9,760 nt of DNA from Oscillospiraceae bacterium. Lineage in GTDB: Bacteria > Bacillota > Clostridia > Oscillospirales > Ruminococcaceae. The first letter of the stretch is position 1. Every line of letters starts with the position of its first letter. Location: NCBI GenBank assembly GCA_029068025.1, contig JAIEDJ010000120.1:1-9760 (forward strand). The letters run 5' to 3'. This document shows positions 1-4,959 of this stretch, piece after piece. The notes under the pieces were generated by a model, which ran no database searches, was not told the DNA's origin, and saw only the letters and a list, made by a program, of their open reading frames with translations. The position numbers and the translations under genes are program-made.

Positions 1-1
1 G

Positions 2-616
2 GATTATTATCTGAAGCTCAGACAGTTTCTGATCTCGGAATACAATTCGCGTAAAATTTATCCGCCTATGGAGGATATTTTTAACGCTTTGCGGTGTACG
101 TCATATAGTGATGTAAAGGCGGTGATCCTCGGACAGGATCCGTATCACGGCGCGGGTCAGGCTCACGGAATGTGCTTTTCCGTGAAAAAGGGAGTAACTC
201 CCCCGCCGTCGCTCCAGAATATTTACAAGGAAATAAACAGCGAACTGGGACTGCCAATTCCGAAACACGGAGAGCTTACCGATTGGGCGAGGAACGGGGT
301 GCTGCTGCTGAACACCGTGCTGACCGTGCGCGAAGCAACGCCGAACTCGCACAAGGGACAAGGCTGGGAGATATTCACCGACCGTGTTATTGAGCTGCTA
401 AATCAGCGCGAGCAGCCGATAGTGTTCCTGCTGTGGGGCGGAAACGCGAGAGCCAAGTCAAAGCTGATAACAAATCCGAAGCACTTGATACTGCAATGTG
501 CTCATCCAAGTCCGCTTTCGGCGCACAATGGATTTTTCGGCTGCGGGCATTTTGCTAAAGCGAATGAGTTCTTGAGATCTCAAGGCATTGAGCCGATAGA
601 TTGGGAAATAAAATAA
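2..616 (+). CDS. ung: Uracil-DNA glycosylase, 5'-truncated by the window edge
   Basis: Family 1 uracil-DNA glycosylase, which excises uracil from DNA to start base excision repair in the cytoplasm. The visible 204 residues include the water-activating motif GQDPYHG (Asp is the catalytic residue), the PPSLQNIYKE segment, the WARNGVLLLNTVLTVR core strand, LLWGGNA, and the DNA-intercalation loop HPSPLSAH followed by FFGCGHF. The protein ends in PIDWEIK, as in full-length relatives. The ATG at 68 is not the start: the frame is open back to base 2 and encodes the conserved segment IYPPMEDIFNALR, in which that Met is internal. Family members are about 220-230 residues, so about 15-25 residues lie upstream of the window. 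No promoter can be seen. The stop at 614-616 is followed within 10 bases by a large inverted-repeat element whose hairpins may end transcription. Identification is very secure. Confidence 0.97.
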   Translation, partial: DYYLKLRQFLISEYNSRKIYPPMEDIFNALRCTSYSDVKAVILGQDPYHGAGQAHGMCFSVKKGVTPPPSLQNIYKEINSELGLPIPKHGELTDWARNGVLLLNTVLTVREATPNSHKGQGWEIFTDRVIELLNQREQPIVFLLWGGNARAKSKLITNPKHLILQCAHPSPLSAHNGFFGCGHFAKANEFLRSQGIEPIDWEIK

Positions 617-623
617 TAATTTA

Positions 624-1104
624 GCAGGCTCTCGCAAAGTTAAAAACCGGGATTCCAAAGGGACTAGTCCCTTTGGCGGGGTGCAGGGGCAGAGTCCCTG
701 TCGGGGTGTGGGGCGGAGCCCCACCATAATATCACCAGCCGCGGAGTGCGGAGAACGCTGAACACCTGTCCAATGCGTCCAAAGCACTACCGCAACGCTG
801 TTAAGGTAATCTGCAAAATCTCTTTAGATAGTCTTTAATGGAATAAAGGACGTTCATGCTTTGGGCGCGAGGACGGGTGTTCAGTCGTTCGCAGCGCGGA
901 GCGGCGTGCCCTTTGCACCACCTATCCGGCTGCAGGAACTGTGGATCTCGATCCGCTTGACGGCGCAGGCGCTTCAACCGGAAAGGTGGATCTAGCCGAA
1001 CGCCGCTCTGCGGCTGGTTACTTTATGTTGGGGCTCTGCCCCAACCCCCGCTTAAGGGCGTCGCGCCCTTTGGAATCCCGGTTTTTAACTTTTAAATAGC
1101 CTGC
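624..1104. repeat. Long imperfect palindrome built of two inverted hairpin-rich repeats
   Basis: The gap between ung and the next gene is filled by a structured non-coding element. Its ends are inverted copies: bases 636-662 and 1066-1092 are a perfect 27-base inverted repeat. With a short mismatch block it extends outwards through GCAGGCT at 624-630 and its complement at 1098-1104. Inside, both arms carry a GGGGCAGAG-type hairpin and ACCAGCCGC. An inner pair follows, TGAACACC at 759-766 with 876-883 (13 bases, one mismatch, out to 771/871), then 775-786 with 857-868 (one mismatch). The loop is about 787-856. Local perfect hairpins are a 22-base palindrome at 655-676, 708-713 with 719-724, 1027-1033 with 1039-1045, and 1054-1060 with 1064-1070. 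No open reading frame inside resembles a protein. It resembles intergenic repeats or MITE-like elements of Clostridia. A TAATTTA at 617-623 recurs at 1112-1118, but 7 bases beyond the right end, so target duplication is unproven. Confidence 0.75.
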
Positions 1105-1127
1105 AAAATTTTAATTTACCAAAGCGT

Positions 1128-1134
1128 GGTGATC
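1128..1134 (+). promoter_or_regulatory. Extended Shine-Dalgarno (GGTGATC) that selects the ATG at 1138
   Basis: The GTGGTGATC stretch complements the distal part of the 16S anti-Shine-Dalgarno tail (AAGGAGGTGATC). Its weak core sits about 8 bases before the ATG at 1138. Two in-frame GTG codons at 1126 and 1129 lie inside this site and are therefore unlikely starts. I see no convincing promoter in the 30 bases between the upstream repeat element and this site. Confidence 0.5.
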
Positions 1135-1137
1135 TAT

Positions 1138-2289
1138 ATGCTCGAATATTGCGTCTGCCCCAAGTGTCAGCGCATGATAATGCTCGATTCCGAACTTGAC
1201 AGCGGATTCTGCTGCTACTGCGGAACTCACATATACTATTCCGAAGCCCGCGAGGAGCTTCTTGCAGGACTTCGCTCGTCGATCCCCGACGAGCTTATCC
1301 TCGAAGCCGACCTCAGCGAGCTTATCGACGAGGAAGACATGGTCGAAGACGCATACGGCGTTGCCGAATGCCGCGACGAATGTGCCAAAGGCTCAGAATT
1401 CCTCGGAAAATGGGACTTCACCGAAGCATTCAAGGCGTTCTCCAAGGCGCTGGACTGGTACCCCACCGATTTCGAGAGCCGCTGCGGCTTGATGATCTCG
1501 GGCATACTCCGCCTTAAGGATACCGAGAATTGGGAACGCTACCTCACCGAATGTATAGGACAGATCCGTTCCCAGAGCGACTGGAATATGGCAAGCTCAG
1601 CGCTCGAATACGCGATGGGCATCATTAAAAAATTTCTCTCCAAGGGCGGACGCTATGTGTCGCCATCCTATACCATAGGATTTTTTGAGAAGCTCACACG
1701 CAGCTTCCCCGCCCTCAAGCAGACCGCCGCCGAGATATTGGCGCACTGCCTGAACATAGAAAACGCACCCTTCACCGACGCGGCGCGGCTCGATCATGAA
1801 ACGACCAAGTTCGCCGTCGGAAACGCTCCGACCGAGCCGGATAAAAATCTCAGGCGCGGTATGCTGCTGATCATGCGCTGTCACTGCGACGCGAGAGTTA
1901 AAGAATCCCTTTGCAGGGCGCTGTACGTTTACGACAGAGCCGTGTGGCTCCGAGCCAAGGACACCCAGCGCATAAACGACGCCATAGATCTGTGCACGGA
2001 GATCACAAGCGGCGAGTTCCCGCCCGCCGACGTAAAGATCGTTCTCAACACGATATATGATTTTCTGATGATGGGCGGACTTGAACAGCACTCCACCGAG
2101 CGCGAGAAAATAATGTTTCTCTCCACTGTTTATACATACGAGCAGATGCGCAAAATGGAGCGATTTTTCAGCGGAAAGCTGTTCTTCAACAAAGTGTATG
2201 CCGATGTTTACCTTAAGAAAAAAGGCGCGTCGCTCATCTCGGACGAATACAAGCGCATACAGGCAAAAATAGCTCAGCTTTCCGGCTGA
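1138..2289 (+). CDS. Zinc-ribbon and TPR-like protein of unknown function
   Basis: I do not recognise a named family. The 383-residue product starts with a zinc-ribbon: Cys7-Pro-Lys-Cys10 and Cys25-x2-Cys28-Gly, with additional Cys5 and Cys26. An acidic linker follows (about residues 45-72, rich in Glu/Asp). A helix pair at about 80-115 (AKGSEFLGKWDFTEAFKAF...) has the spacing and aromatic/alanine pattern of a tetratricopeptide repeat. The rest is predicted mostly helical and soluble, with no signal peptide or membrane segment. Such architecture usually means a scaffold or protein-binding role; that is inference. The start is taken at ATG 1138 from the ribosome site; GTG 1126 would add four residues. 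It lies just after a large palindromic repeat, and its last 16 bases overlap the convergent yqfD gene. Neighbours give no functional hint. Confidence 0.8.
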   Translation: MLEYCVCPKCQRMIMLDSELDSGFCCYCGTHIYYSEAREELLAGLRSSIPDELILEADLSELIDEEDMVEDAYGVAECRDECAKGSEFLGKWDFTEAFKAFSKALDWYPTDFESRCGLMISGILRLKDTENWERYLTECIGQIRSQSDWNMASSALEYAMGIIKKFLSKGGRYVSPSYTIGFFEKLTRSFPALKQTAAEILAHCLNIENAPFTDAARLDHETTKFAVGNAPTEPDKNLRRGMLLIMRCHCDARVKESLCRALYVYDRAVWLRAKDTQRINDAIDLCTEITSGEFPPADVKIVLNTIYDFLMMGGLEQHSTEREKIMFLSTVYTYEQMRKMERFFSGKLFFNKVYADVYLKKKGASLISDEYKRIQAKIAQLSG

Positions 2290-3488
2290 CTTTCGCTACC
2301 TTCGGGCAGCGGGATCTCCGTATTGTCAAACTCTATATCCACAGGACGCGCAATGTCGCCCTGCAATACATAATCCACAATAAGTCTCACTCCGTCGTCC
2401 TCGGGGAAAAACTTTTCCTCATACGAAATGATATCATATTTATCGTAGAAATTCGCTTCATACGTCTCTCTTTGTTTTGTAAGCTCCGCGGCGGCAGCCT
2501 CGGGGCTTCTTTGCAGCGTTTTTTGAGTATACGCGGTAAACGTTCCCGTCCGAATGAAAAACGGCGTTTCCGCGCCGAATATTTTAAGCGGCGAGGTCTC
2601 CTCGGAATACACCGAATTCTCGGCAAACGCCCTCCCTATAAACAGCGGATAAACGTCGTCGCGGTATATCAGATACTTAAACGTTTTTTTCGCGCCGTCC
2701 GGAACATTTATGATCTCGCTGTACGGCACAAAGAATTCCGTGCTCTCCTCCCATTCTCCGATCATCTCCGCGTCGGCGCGGACAGTCAGTATATGTCCGC
2801 CGCCGTCGGGAAATACCCCCGAGACCAGCAGATCTCCCGTGTTTACGCCGCTGCCTGTTCCGACTACCGACGCGCCGTTTCTCACCGTCTGCGACACGAT
2901 CATAGCGGGACGAGCCGCTACGATATTACGCGGCTGATCGCTCTCTATCTCCGGAGGTTCCGTGCCCTTTTTGATCTGCACATTCACACGGAAGCCCTCG
3001 CAGGAAACGTCCACCCACGAGCAATTGTCCACCTCCAGCATGATCCTGTGCTCCGCCATAGATACCTGAAGCCCCGCCACTGCCGCGCCCTCGCGGATCC
3101 CGCAGCTTTCAAGTATCTCCATGACCTGAGTTTTTGAAACGTCGCCCGTGATCGAGATATCCCTAACGCGTGTCTGCCAGACCGACAGCGACATAATAAA
3201 CACCAGCAGCCCGACATAAAGCCCCGCTCGGGTGCGGTATTTTGATAACATAAAATACAGCCCGCGCCGTTTTCCGGCGCGTATCTCAACGCCGTTTTTC
3301 CGCGCGGCGGACGCAACGCGGAAATAATCAAACGGCGACACCTCTCCCGTTATCCCGACCTCCGACATTCGGACATTGCGCACAGAGATCCCGCTCTCCA
3401 ACAGCTCGGAGAGCATTTTTTCGCGGTATCCGCCCACGCCCGAGAATTCCACCGACCCGAAATACAATCCGCTTTTGTTGCCTCTCAT
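2274..3488 (-). CDS. yqfD: Sporulation protein YqfD
   Basis: Member of the YqfD family, membrane proteins made in the mother cell during endospore formation in Bacillus and Clostridia; the exact biochemical role is not established. The 404-residue product has the family layout. A cytoplasmic N-terminal domain of about 85 residues contains the basic RAGKRRGLYFMLSKYRTR stretch and leads into one membrane segment at about 88-105. A small beta-alpha domain follows (DISITGDVSKTQVMEIL...), similar in style to the FtsQ/POTRA fold. A longer outer domain comes next, with FEGxRVxVxIKKG-like and TGxGVNxGDLLVSG patterns. The stop of yqfC (TGA at 3501-3503) abuts and partly forms its ribosome site (GAGGTG, 8 bases before the ATG), so translation is probably coupled. 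The 3' end overlaps the convergent zinc-ribbon gene by 16 bases, with no hairpin terminator visible. In Bacillus phoH follows; here it does not. Confidence 0.9.
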   Translation of the reverse strand: MRGNKSGLYFGSVEFSGVGGYREKMLSELLESGISVRNVRMSEVGITGEVSPFDYFRVASAARKNGVEIRAGKRRGLYFMLSKYRTRAGLYVGLLVFIMSLSVWQTRVRDISITGDVSKTQVMEILESCGIREGAAVAGLQVSMAEHRIMLEVDNCSWVDVSCEGFRVNVQIKKGTEPPEIESDQPRNIVAARPAMIVSQTVRNGASVVGTGSGVNTGDLLVSGVFPDGGGHILTVRADAEMIGEWEESTEFFVPYSEIINVPDGAKKTFKYLIYRDDVYPLFIGRAFAENSVYSEETSPLKIFGAETPFFIRTGTFTAYTQKTLQRSPEAAAAELTKQRETYEANFYDKYDIISYEEKFFPEDDGVRLIVDYVLQGDIARPVDIEFDNTEIPLPEGSESQPES

Positions 3489-3500
3489 ATAACAAACACC

Positions 3501-3773
3501 TCAGGTTTCTTCAAAGGTAAGGGAGTGAACCTTTCCCGTGATCCTCACGCTGCCCACGCCGAAATTCTCCAGCACCAGCGGGCAGCCCGAAATGTTGATA
3601 TCCATTCCGTAAACGGACAGTATCACAAAATTATCGTCACAGCTCTTCACACAGCGGCAGTTTTCCACACGTATCTCCGAACCGTTCTGCAGTCCGCCGT
3701 CGGTGGTGATCGTTACCGTGCACTTTTTCTGCGACTGCTCTTCCATTTCTATCAGCCTATCGCGAATCCCCAA
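3501..3773 (-). CDS. yqfC: Sporulation protein YqfC (YabP/YqfC family)
   Basis: Small protein of the YabP/YqfC family, found beside yqfD in endospore formers and thought to act with it in the mother cell. The 90-residue product shows the family's repeated beta-strand pattern: VTITTDGG, IRVENCRCVKSCDDNFVIL, INISGCPLVLENF, and the closing VRITGKVHSLTFEE. It is soluble, with no signal peptide. Two starts are possible. GTG at 3782 is directly adjoined by, and lies partly inside, an AAGGAG ribosome site. TTG at 3773 has that same AAGGAG exactly 8 bases upstream, so I prefer TTG; GTG would give 93 residues. It sits 12 bases before yqfD in the same operon. No clear sigma-E, sigma-K or sigma-F promoter was found upstream; the region there is a repeat element (3790-4060), so the promoter may lie within or beyond it. 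Confidence 0.87.
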   Translation of the reverse strand: MGIRDRLIEMEEQSQKKCTVTITTDGGLQNGSEIRVENCRCVKSCDDNFVILSVYGMDINISGCPLVLENFGVGSVRITGKVHSLTFEET

Positions 3774-3781
3774 AAAACTCA

Positions 3782-3787
3782 CTCCTT
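3782..3787 (-). promoter_or_regulatory. Shine-Dalgarno AAGGAG of yqfC, supporting a TTG start
   Basis: Read on the minus strand, AAGGAG is followed by TGAGTTTT and then TTG at 3773, an 8-base spacing. The upstream in-frame GTG at 3782 overlaps the last base of the site and could not be initiated efficiently from it. Confidence 0.7.
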
Positions 3788-3892
3788 ATTTTAAAGAATT
3801 TCAAAATTCTTGATTTAAAAGAATTTCAAAATTCTCAATTGGCGGCACGCTGCGCGCCTTTGGCGCTCCGCTTAGCCGTCAATTGAGAACCG

Positions 3893-3934
3893 GTCGAAAA
3901 AATTTTTTTGTTATTTGATAAAAATTTTTTCGAC
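3893..3934. repeat. Perfect 15-base A/T inverted repeat
   Basis: GTCGAAAAAATTTTT at 3893-3907 pairs perfectly with 3920-3934 across a 12-base loop. It lies inside element A and is absent from the homologous copy at 9587-9734. It may be a lineage-specific insertion or a weak bidirectional terminator. The arms contain their own T runs, but no GC-rich stem precedes them. Confidence 0.6.
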
Positions 3935-3958
3935 ACTTTTTGAAATTCCTGCACCTTT

Positions 3959-4050
3959 ATTGCGTTGATCTTGGCGTGAGCGCACTTGCTGCGCGTGTAT
4001 TGCGTTGATCCTTGCATAAGAGTATTTGCTGCACTTTTTATAGCATTGAC
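3959..4050. repeat. Tandem repeat with 40-base period, 2.3 copies
   Basis: ATTGCGTTGATC begins at 3959 and again exactly 40 bases later at 3999. The following bases are similar (TTGGCGTGAGCGCACTTGCTGC against CTTGCATAAGAGTATTTGCTGC), and a decayed third start, TATAGCATTGAC, lies at about 4039. The first copy contains the block shared with the second element near the window end. The second copy is therefore an internal duplication inside element A. Confidence 0.65.
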
Positions 4051-4175
4051 AATACACGCCTAAAGACTGCATAATTAGCCGCCACAGACGGCACATTAAT
4101 TGTCAATTGTCCGTTATCAATTAAATTATATGTCCGCATAAGTTTAAAAAGAACAAGCCCGCGTACAAACCTCCG

Positions 4176-4215
4176 CGATAACGAAATTTAATAAAAAATT
4201 ATCGTTTTTCGATAA
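4176..4215. promoter_or_regulatory. Operator-like CGATAA half-site array
   Basis: Three copies of CGATAA lie just before the strong promoter: 4176-4181 (+), 4199-4204 (as TTATCG) and 4210-4215 (+). The last two form a clean dyad, TTATCG-TTTTT-CGATAA, ending 7 bases before the -35 box. This is a plausible site for the Cro/CI-type regulator encoded in the operon below, by analogy with self-regulating small HTH proteins. Binding is inference only. Confidence 0.4.
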
Positions 4216-4222
4216 AAAACTA

Positions 4223-4251
4223 TTGACAAACAAAAAATAATATGATATACT
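4223..4251 (+). promoter_or_regulatory. Sigma-A promoter, extended -10, of the DUF2975 operon
   Basis: The perfect -35 box TTGACA (4223-4228) is followed by a 17-base spacer and TATACT (4246-4251), with a TG at 4243-4244 forming an extended -10. Transcription should start near 4258. An ATG at 4242 that is in frame with the DUF2975 gene lies within this promoter and so cannot be its start. Confidence 0.85.
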
Positions 4252-4280
4252 GTAAAAAACAAACAACCGGAGGTATATCC

Positions 4281-4733
4281 ATGTGGAACAAGGACAAATC
4301 TATATTATTATCACAAATACTGATAAAAATCTGTTATGTCGGAGTGATCGCCTGTGCGGTCGCCGCACCGATGATAGTTAAAATTTATGACGATAAGATC
4401 AGCTCTTCTGGCGCGGACAGCGTTTATACGCCGCTCCTGACAACGCTTTACGCCTGTGTTCCGCCCGCGGTCATCGCGCTGGTGTGCTTGGACGTTTTAC
4501 TGTGGAACATTCAAAAAAACAAAGCGTTTATCGAGCAGAACGTTATGCTGCTGCGGTCGATCTCATACTGCTGCTTCTGCGTATCAGTGATCTTTGTTTA
4601 TTTCTCGATACTGAGACCGTTCGCGTTCGCGATAGTGTTTGCCGCCGCGTTTTTCGGCATAATACTGCGCGTTGTGAAAAACTGCTTTCAGCAGGCGGTC
4701 GCCATTCGCGAAGAGAACGACTTTACGATCTGA
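4281..4733 (+). CDS. DUF2975-type four-helix membrane protein
   Basis: A 150-residue integral membrane protein with four predicted segments at about 10-32, 55-76, 95-114 and 117-133, and a short charged cytoplasmic tail (AIREENDFTI). The segment FIEQNVMLLRSISYC at about 83-97, between helices 2 and 3, matches the F-x2-xNV-xx-LR pattern typical of DUF2975 proteins. These are regularly encoded next to a small Cro/CI-type regulator, as in the Bacillus yoaS-yozG pair. The molecular role of the family is unknown. The start is ATG 4281, preceded by GGAGG with a 7-base gap and lying about 23 bases after the expected transcript start. It is the first gene of a three-gene operon; its stop (4731-4733) overlaps the ribosome site of the next gene. 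Family assignment is fairly sure, function unknown. Confidence 0.82.
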   Translation: MWNKDKSILLSQILIKICYVGVIACAVAAPMIVKIYDDKISSSGADSVYTPLLTTLYACVPPAVIALVCLDVLLWNIQKNKAFIEQNVMLLRSISYCCFCVSVIFVYFSILRPFAFAIVFAAAFFGIILRVVKNCFQQAVAIREENDFTI

Positions 4734-4744
4734 GGTGTGCCGCT

Positions 4745-4954
4745 ATGATCATTGTAAATCTTGACGTAATTATGGCGAAGCGGAAGATATCCTCCAACGA
4801 GCTTGCGGAGATAGTCGGCATCACCCCCGCCAACCTCTCCATACTAAAAACGGGCAAAGCAAAAGCGATCCGCTTTTCAACGCTTGATAAGCTCTGCGAA
4901 GCGCTTGACTGCCAGCCCGCCGATATTCTTGAATATTCCCCGGAAAAGGAGTGA
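4745..4954 (+). CDS. Small Cro/CI-type (XRE) transcriptional regulator, YozG-like
   Basis: A 69-residue protein that is essentially one helix-turn-helix domain: MIIVNLDVIMAKRKISSNEL, then AEIVGITPANLSILKTGKAK (scaffold and recognition helices at about 17-27 and 28-38), FSTLDKLCEAL and CQPADILEY. This is the single-domain type that usually accompanies DUF2975 proteins, with a conserved GKAKAIRFSTLDKLC stretch. It probably binds DNA as a dimer and may control its own operon through the CGATAA array before the promoter; this is inferred. The start ATG 4745 has GAGGTG 7 bases upstream, formed over the previous stop codon. Its own end (GAG-TGA) overlaps the AAAGGAG site of the next gene, so all three genes are probably translationally coupled. 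Too short for a separate sensor domain, so any signal would need to come from a partner protein. Confidence 0.92.
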   Translation: MIIVNLDVIMAKRKISSNELAEIVGITPANLSILKTGKAKAIRFSTLDKLCEALDCQPADILEYSPEKE

Positions 4955-4959
4955 CAAAC

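Larger units (their letters stand above)
3790..4060 (-). repeat. Dispersed repeat element A (family shared with 9587-9734)
   Basis: This gap of about 500 bases (3774-4280) has no convincing gene. Most of it is a structured repeat. Read on the minus strand, it holds GCGCTCACGCCAAGATCAACG (3983-3963 complement), then AATTTCAAAAAG (3947-3936 complement), hairpins, and TTTTGAAATTCTTTTAAA (3831-3814 complement). The same three blocks in the same order occur on the + strand at 9587-9734, with 19 of 21, 12 of 12 and near-complete identity, so this is a family, not chance. Internal structures include the inverted repeat 3833-3846 with 3875-3888 (one G-T pair), the hairpin GCGCC-TTT-GGCGC at 3854-3866, and a 16-base palindrome, AGAATTT-CA-AAATTCT, present twice (3795-3810 and 3820-3835). 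Short reading frames here translate the repeats and look spurious. It lies directly upstream of yqfC and could carry its leader RNA. Confidence 0.7.

Noticed and set aside
68..616. ung starting at the ATG at 68
   Set aside because: The frame continues upstream to base 2 and encodes conserved family sequence (IYPP before that Met), so the Met is internal and the true start is outside the window.
458..787. Minus-strand reading frame across the end of ung and the repeat
   Set aside because: It is a shadow of ung plus translated hairpin repeat, with Pro/Leu/Arg-rich content, no ribosome site and no protein family.
617..1118. Target-site duplication TAATTTA around the palindromic element
   Set aside because: The right copy (1112-1118) lies 7 bases beyond the inverted-repeat end and the sequence is simple A/T, so chance is likely.
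2472..3137. Long + strand reading frame opposite yqfD
   Set aside because: It is antisense to a clear family member, rich in Arg and His as such shadows are, with no ribosome site.
3959..4050. CRISPR array
   Set aside because: The period of 40 bases leaves no unique spacers: similarity runs through the whole unit, and copies diverge rather than alternate repeat and spacer.
3835..4096. Two minus-strand small proteins with repeated residues
   Set aside because: They translate the 40-base tandem repeat and hairpins of element A; the residue repeats follow directly from the DNA repeat, and no ribosome site or family supports them.
4242..4280. DUF2975 gene starting at ATG 4242
   Set aside because: That ATG lies inside the -10 region of the promoter; the ATG at 4281 has a proper GGAGG site.
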